61,941 nucleotides of DNA from Silene noctiflora (GCA_009801015.1 VHZZ01000012.1:602505-664445), one strand, 5' to 3'. Positions 25,301-39,349 are shown, numbered from the stretch's first letter. Program-made: numbers and translations. Notes: generated from the letters alone by a model not told the origin.

Positions 25301-26879
25301 TATTCATCTAGTTTTAAGCCGTACGTGATTTTCATCCGAGACGTGTTTATCGCGTAACAGCACTATCAAATGTCCCATGTTGCGTCTAAAAATTTTTGTG
25401 GTTACTTTATCTAACCCGATAAACCATCCGTATTATTTACGGACATTTTTTTCCCGGGACAATAAATTCTCGAAAAACGTGTATTATGCACTTAAAATTG
25501 ACCCGTTTGGGAGGTCGTGTCGGGTCATGATTCTTTTCCACCCGGTTTTTCTTTCACGTGGCAGGGATCGCTTCATGAGTTACCGTATTCGATTTCCAGT
25601 CCTCAATATCAAGTATTTATCTATTTTTAAGCCGTAAGTGATTTTCGTCCGAGAATCGTTTATCGCGTACCGGCTTTATGAAATGTCCTCTGTAGCTTCT
25701 CAAAATTTGTGTGGATTCTTTTTTTTACCCGATAAACCATCCGTATAATTTAAGGACATTTTTTTGCCGGGACTTTAAATTCCCGAAAAACGTGTATTAT
25801 ACTTAAATTTGACCCATTTGGGAGGTCGTGCCGGGTCTTGCTACTTTTTCTCCCGATTTTTCTATCACGTGACAGGGGTCGCTTCATGAGTTACTGTATT
25901 CGATTTCAGCCCAAAATAACAAGTATTTTTCTAGTTTTAAGCCGTACGTGATTTTCGTCCGAGACACGTTTATCGCGTACCTGTACTATCAAATGTCCCC
26001 TGTTGTGTTAAAATTTGTGTGGTTACTTTATCTGACCCGATAAACCATCTGTATGATTTACGGAATTTTTTTTCCCGGGACAGTAAATTCCCGAAAAACT
26101 TGTACACTTAAATTTGATTCGTTTGGAAGGTCGTAACGGGTCATGCTTCTTTTCCGCCCGGTTTTCACGTGATAGGGGTCGCTTCTTGATTACCGTATTC
26201 GATTTTCAGCCATAAATAACAAATATTCATCTATTTTTTAAGCCGTACATGATTTTCGTACGAGACTCGTTTATAACGTACCGGCACAATCAAATGTCCT
26301 CTGTTGCTTCTCAAAATATGTGTGGTTTCTTTATCTGGCCCGATAGACCATCTGTATGGTTTACGGACATTTTTTGCCGGGACTGTAAATTCTCGAAAAA
26401 TGTGTATTATACACTTAAATTTGACCCGTTTGGGATGTCGTGTCGGGTCTTGCTACTTTTCCTCCCGATTTTTCTATCACATGACAGGGGTCGTTTCATG
26501 AGTTACTGTGTTCGATTTTCAGCCCAAAATAACAAGTATTCATCTAGTTTCAAGCCGTAAGTGATTTTCGTCCGAGAATCGTTTATCGCGTACCAACTTT
26601 ATCAAATGTCTTCTGTTGCTTCTCAAAATTTGTGTGGTTTCTTTTTTTGACCGAATAAACCAACCGTATGATTTAAGGACATTTTTTTGTCGGGTCTGTA
26701 AATTCCCGAAAAACGTGTATTATACCACTTAAATTTGACCCATTTAGGAGGTCGTGCCGGGTCTGGCTACTTTTCCTCCCGATTTTTCTATCACGTGACA
26801 GGGGTCGCTTCATGAGTTACCGTGTTCGATTTAAGCCCAAAATAACAAGTGTTTATCTAATTTTAAGCCGTACGTGATT

Positions 26880-27760
26880 TTCGTCCAAGGCGCGTTTATC
26901 GCGTACCGGCGCTATCAAATGTCCCTTGTTGTGTCTAAAAATTTGTGTGATTACTTTATTTGACCCGATAAACCATCTGTATGATTTACGGAAAATTTTT
27001 TCCCGGGACTGTAAATTCCCGAAAAACGTGTAATATACACTTAAATTTGATTCGTTTGGGAGGTCGTAACGGGTCATGCTTCCTTTCCGCCCGGTTTTTC
27101 TTTCACGTGACAGGGGTCGATTCTTGATTATCGTATTCGATAATAAGCCCTAAATAACAAGTATTTATCTATTTTTTAAGTCGTACGTGATTTTCGTACG
27201 AGGCTCGTTTATAGCGTACCGACACAATCACATATTCACATGTCCTCTGTTGTTTCTCAAAATTTGTGTGTTTTCTTTATCTGACCCGATAAACCATTGT
27301 TATGGTTTACGGACAATTTTTTCCGGGACTGTAAATTCCCGATAAACGTGTATTATACACTTAAATTTGACCCGTTTGGGAGGTCGTGCCGCGTCTTGTT
27401 ACATTTCCTCCCGATTTTTCTATCACGTGACAGGGGTCGTTTCATGAGTTACTGAATTCGATTTTCAGCCCAAAATAACAAGTATTCATCTAGTTTTAAG
27501 CCGTACGTGATTTTCGTCCGAAAAGCGTTTAGCGCGTACCGGCACTATCAAATGTCCCAAGTAGCGTCTATAAATTTGTGTGGTTACTTTATATGACCCG
27601 ATAAACCATCTGTATGATCTACGTAATTTTTTTTCGGAACTGTAAATTCCAGAAAAACGTGTATTATACACTTAAATTTGACCCGTTTGGGAGGTAGTGC
27701 GACTATGCGAGGTTATGTTTCTTTTCCTCTCGGTTTTCTTTCACGTGACACGGGTCTCAT
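26880..27760 (+). repeat. Duplicated three-monomer block inside array 2, second copy
   Basis: Partner of 24380-25300, as judged from the same private variants at a constant offset of ~2.5 kb. A short extra ATTCACAT insertion near 27233-27240 distinguishes this copy. Confidence 0.75.
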
Positions 27761-28554
27761 CTTGATTACCGTATTCGATTTTCAGCACAAAATAACAAGT
27801 ATTCATCTATTTTTAAGTCGTACGTGATTTTCGTACGAGACTCGTTTATAGGGTATCGGTACAATCAAATGTCCTTTGTTGCTTCTCAAAATTAGTGTGG
27901 TTTCTTTATCTGACCCGATAAACCATCTATATGATTTACGGACATTTTTTTCCCTGAACTGTAAATTATTGAAAAACGTGTATTATATACTTGAAATTGA
28001 CCTGTTTGGGAGGTCGTGTCGGGTCATGATTCTTTTCCTCTCGGTTTTTCTTTCACGTGACAGCGGTCACTTAATGAGTTACCGTATTCGATTTTCAGCC
28101 CTAAATACCAAGTATTTATCTATTTTAAAGCCGCCCGTAAGTGATTTTCGTTCGAGAATCGTTTATCGCGCACTGACTTTGTCAAATGTCCTCAGTTGCT
28201 TCTCAAAATTTGTGAGGTTTCTTTTTTTTACCCGATAAACCATCCATATGATTTAAGGACATTTTTTTCCCGGGACTGTAAATTCCCGAAAAACGTGTAT
28301 TATACACTTAAATTTGACCCTTTTGGGAGGTAGTGTCGGGTTATGTTTCTTTTCCACTCGGTTTTCTTTCACGTGACACGGGTCGCTTCTTGATTAACGT
28401 ATTTGATTTTCAGCCCAAAATAACAAGTATTCATCTATTTTTAAGCCATACGTCATTTTCGTACGAGACTCGTTTGTAGGGTACCGGTGCAATCAAATTT
28501 CCTATGTTGCTTCTCAAAATTAGTGTGGTTTCTTTATCTGACCCGATAAACCAT

Positions 28555-30120
28555 CCGTATTATTTACGGAAATTTTTTTCCCGGGTCATGATTCTTTCCT
28601 CCCGGTTTTTTCTTTCACGTAACAAGGATCGCTTCATGAGTTACCGCGTTCGATTTTCAGCCCTAAATATCAAGTATTTATCTATTTTTAAGCCGTAAAT
28701 GATTCTCGTCCGAGAAACGTTTATCGTGTACCTGCTTTATCAAATGTCCTCTGTTGCTTCTCAAAATTTGTGTGGTTTCTTTTTTTGACCCGATAAACCA
28801 TCCGTTTGATTTAAGGACATTTTTTTGCTGGGATTGTAAATTCCCGAAAAACGTGTATTACACTTAAATTTGACTCGTTTGAGAGGTCGTGTCGGGTCTT
28901 GCTACTTTTCCTCCCGATTTTTCTATCATGTGACAGGAGTCGCTTCGTGAGTTATTGTATTTGATTTCAACCCAAAATAACAAGTATATATCTAGTTTTA
29001 AGCCGTACGTGATTTTCGTCTCAGACGCGTTTATCGCGTACCGGCACTATCAAATGTTCTATGTTGTGTCTAAAACTTTGTGTGGTTTCTTTATCTGACC
29101 CGATAAACCATCTGTATGATTTACGAATTTTTTTTTTCCGGAACTGTAAATTCCCGAAAAACGTGTATTATACACTTAAATTTGATTCGTTTGGGAGGTC
29201 GTAAGGGGTCATGCTTCTTTTCCGCCCGGTTTTTCTTCCACGTGACAGGGGTCGCTTCTTCATTATCGTATTCGATTTTCACACCTAAATAACAAGTATT
29301 CATCTATTTTTAAGCCGTACGAGATTTTCGTCTAAGACTCGTTTATAGCGTACCGGCACAATCGAATGTCCTCTGTTGCATCTCAAATTTAGTGTGGTTT
29401 CTTTATCTGACCCGAGAAACCATCTGTATGATTTACGGACATTTTTTCCCTTGACTGTAAATTCTCGAAAAATGTGTATTATATACTTAAAATTGACCCG
29501 TTTGGGAGGTCGTGTCGGGTCATGATTCTTTTCTTCTCGGTTTTTCTTTGACGTGACAGAGATCGCTTAATGAGTTACCGTATTCGATTTTCAGCCCTAA
29601 ATACCAAGTATTTATCTATTTTTAAGCCGTAAGTGATTTTCGTCCGAGAATTGTTTATCGCGTACCGACTTTGTCAAATGTCCTCTGTTGCTTCTCAAAA
29701 TTTGTGTGGTTTCTTTTTTTTGACCCGATAAACCATCCGTATGATTTAAGGACATTTTTTCCCGGGACTGTAAATTCCCGAAAAACGTGTAATTATACAC
29801 TTAAACTTGACCCGTTTGGGAGGTAGTGTCGGATTATGTGTTTTTTCCTCTCAGTTTTCTTTCACGTGACACGGGTCCCTTCTTGATTACCGTATTCGAT
29901 TTTCAGCCCAAAATAACAAGTATTCATCTATTTTTAAGCCATACGTGATTTTCGTACGAGACTCGTTTGTAGGGTATCGGTACAATAATCTAATTTCCCC
30001 TGTTGCTTCTCAAAATTAGTGTGGTTTCTTTATCTGACTCGATAAACTATCCGTATGATTTACGGAAATTTTTTTCCGGGTCATGAATCTTTTCCTCCCG
30101 GTTTTTTCTTTCACGTGACA
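28555..30120 (+). repeat. Local ~1.5-kb higher-order unit marked by a shortened monomer
   Basis: Near 28580 and again near 30085 the monomer runs straight from TTTTTCCCGGG or TTTTTCCGGG into TCATGA, so the segment with the dyad and TATACAC core (roughly 80 bp) is missing. Both copies continue with CTTTCACGT and ACAAGGATCGCTTCATGAG. The spacing of ~1.5 kb equals five monomers less the deletion. The deletion could have arisen between two short CGGG words. Confidence 0.7.
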
Positions 30121-33100
30121 AGGATCGCTTCATGAGTTACCGTGTTCGATTTTCAGCCCTAAATATCAAGTATTTATCTATTTTTAAGCCGTAAGGCCCG
30201 TAAGTAATTCTCGTCCGAGAAACGTTTATCGCGTACCGGCTTTATCAAATGTCCTCTGTTGCTTCTCAAAATTTGTGTGGTTTCTTTTTTCGACCCGATA
30301 AATCATTCGTATGATTTAAGCACATTTTTTTGTCGGGATTGTAAATTTCCGAAAAACGTGTATTATACACTTAAATCTGACACGTTTGGGCGGTCGTGTC
30401 GGGTCTTGCTACTTTTCCTCCCGATTTTTCTATCACGTGACAGAAGTCGCTTTATGAGTTACTGTATTCGATTTCAGACCTAAATAACAATTATTCATCT
30501 ATTTTTAAGCCGTACGAGATTTTCGTCTAAGACTCGTTTATAGCGTACCAGCACAATCAAATGTCCTCTATTGCTTCTCAAAATTAGTGTGCTTTCTTTA
30601 TCCGACCCGATAAACCATCTGTATGATTTACGGACATTTTTTTCCCTGGACTGTAAATTCTCGAAAAACGTGTACTATACACTTAAAATTGACCCGTTTG
30701 GGAGGTCGTGCCGGGTCATGATTCTTTTCCCCTCGGATTTTCTTTCACGTGACAGGGGTCGCTTCATGAGTTACCGTATTCGATTTTCAGCCCGAAATAC
30801 CAAGTATTTATCTATTTTTAAGTCGTAAGTGATTTTCGTCCGAGAATCGTTTATCGCGTACCGGCTTTGTCAAATGTCCTCTTTTGCTTCACAAAATTTG
30901 TGTGGTTTCTTTTTTTGACCCGATAGACCATCCGTATGATATAAGGACACTTTTTTCACGGGACTGTAAATTCCCGAAAAATGTGTATTATACACTTAAA
31001 TTTGACCCGTTTGGACGGTCGTGCGGGTCATTGTTCTTTTCCTCCCGGTTTTTCCTTCACGTGACAGGGGTCGTTTCATGAGTTACCGTATTTGATTTTC
31101 AGCCCCAAAATATCAATTATTTATCTAGTTTTAAGCCGTAAGTAATTTGCGTCCGATAATCGTTTATCGCGTACCGGCTTTATCAAATATCCTCTGTTGT
31201 TTCTCAAAATTTGTGTGGTTTCATTTTTTGGCCCGAAAAACTATCCGTATGATTTAAGGACATTTTTTTGCCGGGATTGTAAATTCCCGAAAAACATATA
31301 TTATACACTTAAATTCCCGATTTTTCTATCACGTGACAGGGGTCGCTTCATGAGTTACTTTATTCGATTTTCAGCCCAAAATAACAAATATTCATTTAGT
31401 TTTAAGTCGTACATGATTATCGTCTGATTCGCGTTTATCGCGTACCGGCACTATGAAATGTCCCCTGTTGCGTCTAAAAATTTGTGTGGTTACGTTATCT
31501 GACCTGATAAACCATCTCTATGATTTACGGACATTTTTTTCCCGTGACTGTAAATTTTCGAAAAACGTGTATTATACACTTAAATTTGATTCGTTTGGGA
31601 GGTCGTGCCTGGTCATGTTTCTTTTTCTCCCGGTTTTTTCTTTCACGTGACAAGGATCGCTTAATGAGTTACCAAGTTCGATTTTCAGCCCTAAATATCA
31701 AGTATTTATCTATTTTTAAGTCGTAAGTGATTCTCGTCCGAGAAACGTTTATCGCGTACCGGCTTTATCAAATGTCCTTTGTTGCTTCTCAAACTTTGAG
31801 TGGTTTGTTTTTTTGACCCGATAAACCATCCGTATGATTTAAGGACATATTTTTGGCGGGATTGAAAATTCCTGAAAAACGTGTATTATACACTTAAATT
31901 TGACCCGTTTGGGAGGTCGTGTCGGGTCTTGCTACTTTTCCTCCCGATTTTTCTATCACGTGACAGGGGTCACTTCATGAGTTACTGTATTCGATTTCAG
32001 ACCTAAATAACATATATTCATCTATTTTTAAGCCGTACGAGATTTTCGTCTAAGACACGTTTATAGCGTACTGGCACAATCAAATGTCCTCTGTTGCTTC
32101 TCAAAATTAGTGTGGTTTCTTTATCTTACCCGATAAACCATCTGTATGATTTACGAACATTTTTTTTCTCGTAACTGTAAATTCTCGAAAAACGTGTATT
32201 ATACACTTAAAATTGACCCGTTTGGGAGGCCGTGTCGGGTTATGATTATTTTCCTCTCCGTTTTTGTTTCACGTGACAGGGGTCGCTTCATGAGGTACTA
32301 TATTCGATTTCCAGCCCAAAATAACAAGTATTTATCTAGTGATAAATCGTACGTGATTTTCATCTAAGACGCGTTTATCGCGTACCGGCACTATCAAATG
32401 TCCCCCGTTGCGTCTAAAAATTTGTGTGGTTACTTTATCTAACTCGATACACCATCTGTATGATTTACGGAAAATTTTTTCACGGGACTAAAAATTCCCG
32501 AAAAACTTGTACTATACACTTAAATTTGACCCGATTGGGAGGTCGTGTCGGGTTATGATTTTTTTCCACCCGATTTTTCTTTCACGTGACAGGGGTCGCT
32601 TCATGAGTTACCGTATTCGATTTTCAGCCCTAAATATCAAATATTTGTCTATTTTAAGCCGTAAGTGATTTTCGTCCGAGAATCGTTTATCGCGTACCGA
32701 CTTTGTCAAATATCCTCTGTTATTTCTCAAAATTTGTGTGGTTTTTTTTTTACCCGATAAACCATCCGTATGATTTAAGGACATTTTTTTCCCCGAGACT
32801 GTAAATTCGCGAAAAACGTGTATTATACACTTAAATTTTACCCGTTTGGGAGGTAGTGGTCGGTTTATGTTTCTTTTCCTCTCGGTTTCTTTCACGTGAC
32901 ACGGGTCGCTTCTTGATTACCGTATTCGATTTTCAGCCCAAAATAACAAGTATTCATCTATTTTTACACCGTACGTGATTTTCGTACGAGACTCGTTTAT
33001 AGCGTTACCGGCACAATCAAATGTTCTCTATTGCTTCTCAAAATTTATGTGTTTTCTTTTTTTGACCCGATAAACCATCCGTATAATTTAAGGACATTTT

Positions 33101-36100
33101 TTTGCCGGCACTTTAAATTCCCGAAGAACGTGTATTATACACTTAAATTTGACCCGTTTGGGAGGTCGTGTCGGGTCTTGCTACTTCTCTCCCCGATTTT
33201 TCTACCACGTGGCAGGGAGTCAGGGATCGATTCAGGAGTTAATGTAATCGATTTCAGCCCAAAATAACAAATATTTATCTAGTTTTAAGCCGTATGTGAT
33301 TTTCATCCGATACACGTTTATCGCGTACCGGCACAATCAAATGTCCCCTTTTGTGTCAAAATTTGTGTGGTTACTTTATCTGACCCGATAAACCATCTGT
33401 ATGATTTACGAAATTTTTTATTCCGGGACTGTAAATTCCCGAAAAACGTGTATTATACACTTAAATTTGATTCGTTTGGGAGGTCGTAACGGGTCATGCT
33501 TCTTTTCCGCCCGGTTTTTCTTTCACGTGACAGGGGTCGCTTCTTGATTACCGTATTCGATTTTCAGCCCTAAATAACAAGTATTTATCTATTTTTTAAG
33601 CCTTACGTGATTTTTGTACGAGACTCGTTTATAGCGTAACGGCACAATCACCTGTCCTCTGTTGCTTCTAAAATTTTTTGTGGTTTCTTTATCTGACCCA
33701 ATAAACCATCCGTCTGGTATACGGACATTTTTTGCCGGGACTGTAAATTCTCGAAAAACGTATATTATACACTTAAATTTGACCCGTTTGGGAGGTAGTG
33801 GTCGGGTTATGTTTCTTTTCCTCTCGGTTTTCTTTCACGTGACACGGGTCGCTTCTTGATTACCGTATTCGATTTTCAACCCAAAATAACAAGTATTCAT
33901 CTATTTTTAAGCCATACGAGATTTTCGTCTAAGACTCGTTTATAGCGTACCGGCACAATCAATTGTCCTCTATTGCTTCTCAAAATTAGTGTGGTTTCTT
34001 TATCTGACGCGATTTACGGACATTTTTTTCCAGGGATTGTTAATTCTCGGAAAACGTGTATTATATACTAAAAATTGACCCGTTTGGGAGGTCGTTCCGG
34101 GTCATGATTCCTTTCCTGATTTCCTCCCAGTTATTCTTTCACGTGACAGGGGTCGTTTCGTGAGTTACCGTATTCGATTTTCAACCCTAAATATCAAGTA
34201 CTTATTTATTTTTAAGCCGTAAGTGATTTTCGTCCGAGAATCGTTTATCGCCCACCAACTTTATCAGATGTCCACTGTTGCTTCGCAAAATTTGTGCGGT
34301 TTCTTTTTTTGACCCGATAAACCATCCGTATGGTTTAAGGAAATTTTTTTGCCGGGACTGTAAATTTCCGAAAAACGTGTATTATATACTTAAATTTGAC
34401 CCATTTGGGAGGTCGTGCCGGGTCTTGCTACTTTTCCTCCCGGTTTTTCTATCACGTGACATGGATCGCTTCATGAGGTACAATATTCTATTTTCAGCCC
34501 AAAATAACAAGTATTCATCTAGTGATAAACCGCACGTGATTTTCGTCCGAGACGCGTTTATCGCGTAGCGGCACTATCATTTGTCCCCCGTTGCGTCTAA
34601 GAATTTGTGTGGTTACTTCATCTAACTCGATAAACCATCTGTATGATTTACGGAATTTTTTTTCACGGGACTATAAATTCCCGAAAAACCCGTATTATAC
34701 ACTTAAATTTGACCCATTTGGGAGGTAGTGCCGGGTTATGTTTCTTTTCCTCTCGGTTTTCTTTCACGTAACACGGGTCGCTTTTTGATTACCGTATTCG
34801 ATTATCAGCCCAAAAAAACAAGTATTCATCTATTTTTAAGCCGTACGTGATTTTCGTACGAGACTCGTTTATAGCTTACCGGTATAGTCAAATGTCCCTG
34901 TTGTTTCTCAAAATTAGTGTGATTTCATTATCTAACCCGATAAACCATCCGTATAATTTACGGAATTTTTTTCCCGGGACCGTAAATTCTCGAAAAACGT
35001 GTATTATACACTTAAAATTGACCCGTTTGGGAGGTCGTGTCGGGTCTTGCTACTTTTCCTCCCGATTTTTCTATCACGTGACAGGGATCGCTTCATGAAT
35101 TACTGTATTCGATTTTCAGCCAGAAGTAACAAATATTTATCTAGTTTTAAGCCGTACGTGATTTTCGTCCGAGACGCGTTTATCGCGTACAGGCACTATC
35201 AAATGTCCCCTGTTGCGTCTAAAAATTTGTGTGGTTCCTTTATCTGACCCGATAAACCATCTGTATGATTTACGGAAATTTTTTTCCCGGCACTGTAAAT
35301 TCTCGAAAAACATGTATTATACACACTTAAATTTGACCCGTTTGGGAGATAGTGTCGGGTTATGTTTCTTTTCCTCTCGGTTTTCTTTCACATGACACGG
35401 GTCGCTTCTTGATTAACGTATTCGATTTTCAGCACTAAATAACAATTATTTATCTATTTTTTAAGTCGTACGGGATTTTCGTACGAGACTCGTTTATAGT
35501 GTACCGGTACAATCAAATGTCCTTTGTAGCCTCTCAAAATTAGTGTGGTTTCTTTATCTTACGGTAAGATTCTTACCCGATAAACCATCTGTATGGTTTA
35601 CGAACATTTTTTGTCGGGACTGTAAAATCCCGAAAAACGTGTATTATACACTTAAATTTGACCCGTTTGGGAGGTCGTGTCGGGTATTGCTACTTTTCCT
35701 CCCGATTTTTCTATCACGTGACAGGGGTCGCTTCATGAGTTACTTATTCGATTTTTAGCCCAAAATAACAAGTATTCATCTTGTTTTAAGCCGTACGTGA
35801 TTTTCGTCCGAGACGCGTTTATTACATACCGGGACTATCAAATGTCCCCTGTTGCGTCTAAAAATTTGTGTGGTTACTTTATCTGACCCGATAAACCATC
35901 TGTGTAATTTACGGAAATTGTTTTCCGGGGCATAGTATATTCCTGAAAAACGTGTATTATACACTTAAAATTGACCCGTTTGAGAGGTAGTGTCGGGTTA
36001 TGTTTATTTTCCTCTCGGTTTTCTTTCACGTGACACGGGTCGCTTCTTGATTACCGTATTTGATTTTCAGCGCAAAATAACAAGTATTCATCTATTTTTA

Positions 36101-39100
36101 AGCCGTACGTGATTTTCGTACGAGACTCGTTTATAGCGTACCGGCACAATCAAATGTCCTATGTTGTTTCTCAAAATTAGAGTTGTTTCTTTATCTGACC
36201 CGATAAACCATCCGTAATATTTAAGGACATTTTTTTGCCGGGACTATAAATACCCCAAAAACGTGTATTTATATACTTAAATTTGACCCGTTTGGAAGGT
36301 CGTGCCGGGTCTTGCTTCTTTTCCTCCCAATTTTTCTATCACGTGAAAGAGGTCGCTTTGTGAGCTACTGTATTCAATTTTCAGCCCAAAATAACAAGTA
36401 TTCATCTAGTTTTAAGCCGTACGTAATTTTCGTCCGAGACGCATTTATCGCGTACCAGCACTATCAAATGTCCCCTGTTGGCTGTTGCGAATAAATTTGC
36501 TTGGTTACTTTATATGACCCGATAAACCATCTGTATGATTTACGGAAATTTTTTTCCCGGAATTATAAATTCCCGAAAAACGTGTATTATACACTTAAAT
36601 TTGATTCGTTTGGGAGGTCGTAACGAGTCATGCTTATTTTCCTCCCGTTTTTTCTTTTACGTGACAGGGGTCGCTTCTTGATTACCGTATTCGATTTTCA
36701 ACCCTAAATAACAAGTACGGAGTATTTATCAATTTTTTAAGCCGTACGTGATTTTCGTACGAGACTCGTTTATTGCGTACCGGCACAATCACATGTCCTC
36801 TGTTGCTTCTCAAAATTTGTGTGGTTTCTTTATCTGACCCGATAAACAATCCGTATGGTTTACGAACATTTTTTGTCGGGATTGTAAATTCCCGAAAAAC
36901 GTGTATTATACACTTAAATTAGACCCGTTTGGGAGGTCGTGTCGGGTTATAATTACGTTTATTTTCCTCTCGGTTTTTTCTTTCACGTGACATGGGTCGT
37001 TTAATGAGTTAACGTATTCGATTTCCAGCCCTTAATAACAACTATTCATCTATTTTTAAGCCGTACGAGATTTTCGTTCAAGACTCATTTATCGCGTACC
37101 AGAACAATCAAATGTCCTCTGTTGCTTCTCAAAATTTGCGTGGTTTCTTTATCTGACCAGATAAACCATCTGTATGATTTACGAACATTTTTTGCCGGGA
37201 TTGTAAATTCCCCGAAAAACGTGTATTATACACTTAAATTATACCTGTTTGGGAGGTCGTGTCGGGTTACAATTACGTTTCTTTTCCTCTCGATTTTCCT
37301 TTCACGTGACAGGGGTCGTTTAATGAGTTATCGTATTCGATTTTCAGCCCTAAATAACAACTATTCATCTATTTTTAAGCCGTACGTGATTTTCGTCCGT
37401 GACTCGTTTATCGCGTACCGGCACAATCAAATGTTCTCTGTTGCTTCTTAAAATTTGTGTGGTTTCATTATCTGACCTGATAAACCATCCGTATGATTTA
37501 CGGACATTTTTTTCCCGGGACTGAAATTCTCGAAAAACGTGTATTATACACTTAAATTTGACTCGTTTGCGAGGTCGTGTCCGGTCATGCTTCTTTTCCT
37601 CATGATTTTTCTTTCACGTGACAGGGGTCGCTTCATGAGTTACCGCATTCGATTTTCGACACTAAATATCAAGTATTCATTAATTTTTAAGCCGTACGTG
37701 ATTTTCGTCAGAGACTAGTTTATCGAGTACAAGCTTTATCAAATGTCCTCTGTTGCTTCTCAAAGATTGCTTGGTTTCTTTATCTGACCCGATAAAACCA
37801 TCCATATGATTTACGGACATTTTTTTGTCGGGACTGTAAATTCCCGAAAAACGTGTATAATACACTTAAATTTGATCCATTTAAAAGGTCGTGCCGGTTC
37901 ATGTTTCTTTTCGTCACGGTTTTTCTTTCACGTCACAGGGGTCGCTTCTTGATTAACGTATTCGATTTCCAGCCTTAAATAACAAGTATTCATCTATCTC
38001 AAAGACATACATGATTTTCGTCTGAGACTCGTTTATCGCGTACCGGCACAATCAAATGTCCTCTGTTGCTTCTCAAAATTTGTGTGGTCTCTTTATCTGA
38101 CCCGATAAACCATCCGTATGATTTACGAACATTTTTTCCCAGGACTGTAAATTCCCGAAAAACATGTATTATACATTTAAATTTGACTCGTTTGGGAGGT
38201 CGTGCCAGGTCATGCTTCTTTTCCTCTCGGTTTGACAGAGGTTGTTTCATAAGTTACCATATTCAATTTTCTGCCATAAATAACAAATATTCGTCTATTT
38301 TTAAGCCGTACATGATTTTCGACCGAGACTCGTTTATCGCGTACCGGCACTATCAAATGTTTATTGTTGCTCCTCAAAATTTGTGTGGTTTCTTTATCTG
38401 ACCCGATAAACCATCTGTATGATTTGCGGACATTTTTTGCCGGGACTGTAAATTCCCGAAATACGTGTATTATATACTTAAATTTGACCCGTTTGGAGGT
38501 CGTGTCGGGTCATGTTTCTTTTCCTCTCGGTTTTTATTTCACATGAGATGGGTCGCTTCTTGATTACCATATTTGATTTTCAGCCCTAAGCCCCTAATTA
38601 ACAAATATTAATTTATTCTTAAGCCGTACGTGATTTTCGTCCGAGACTCGTTTATCGCGTTCTGGCTTTATCAAATATCCTCTGTTGCTTCTCAAAATTT
38701 GTATGGTTTCTTTATCTGACCCGATAAACTGTGTATTATACACTTAAATTTGACCCATTTGGGAGATCTTGCCGGATCATGTTTCTTTTCCTCTCGGTTT
38801 TTCTTTCACGTGACAGGGGTCGCTTCTTGAATACTTTATTCGATTTTCAGCCCTAAATAACAAGTATTCATCTATTTTTAAGCCGTACGTGATTTTCGTC
38901 CGAGACTCGTTTATCGTTTACCGGCACAATCAAATGTCCTCTGTAGTTTTTCTCAAAATTTGCGTGGTTTCTTTATCTGACCCGATAAACCATCCGTATG
39001 ATTTACGGACATTTTTTTGCCGGGACTGTAAATTTCCAAAAAACGTGTATTATACACTTAAATTTGACCCGTTTGGGAGGTCGTGCCGGGTCATATTTTT

Positions 39101-39349
39101 TTCCTCTCGGTTTTTGTTTCATGTGATAGGGGTCGCTTCTTGATTACTGTATTCGATTTTCAGCCTTAGCAAGTACTCATCTATTTTTAAGCCGGACATG
39201 ATTTTCGTCCGAGACTCGTTTATCGCGTACCAGCACTATCAAATATCCTTTGTTGCTTCTCAAAATTTGTATAGTTTCTTTATCTGACCCGATAAACCAT
39301 TCGTATTATTTACGGACAATTTTTTGCCGGGAATGTAAATTTCCGAAAA

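Larger units (their letters stand above)
19230..39349 (+). repeat. Satellite array 2: about 64 monomers of ~312 bp, opposite in orientation to array 1
   Basis: The recurring core CCCGAAAAACGTGTATTATA appears at ~300-315-bp steps across 20 kb (for example near 19300, 19528, 19837, 20152, 20467, 20779, 21089, 21410, 21720, 22034). Each monomer contains, in order, CTTTATCTGACCCGATAAAC, TGTATGATTTACGGACATTT, the dyad CGGGACTGTAAATTCCCG, TATACACTTAAATTTGACCC, TTTGGGAGGTCGTG, TCACGTGACAGGGGTCGCTT and TAAGCCGTACGTGATTTTCG. The first monomer is shortened (~228 bp); shortened monomers also occur near 28580 and 30085. Monomer variants recur at multiples of the unit but without one fixed higher-order period. 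The array ends in mid-monomer after TTTCCGAAAA, only 356 bp beyond the BIN4 stop codon. Frames of 60-110 residues inside it are by-products of a unit length divisible by three. Confidence 0.96.

Noticed and set aside
20161..39143. Dozens of 60-110-residue open frames in array 2 resembling each other (MLLKICVVSLSDPINHPYDL type)
   Set aside because: They repeat because the monomer length is about divisible by three. Most copies are interrupted by stops or frameshifts, both strands show them equally, and no promoter or family match is visible.
1..39349. CRISPR-like interpretation of the regular repeats
   Set aside because: The units are ~310-bp contiguous tandem monomers without unique spacers, in a plant nuclear sequence.
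19230..39349. Declaring the array a centromere
   Set aside because: Monomer length, dyads and higher-order structure would fit, but the arrays sit beside ordinary genes and nothing in the sequence alone shows centromere function.
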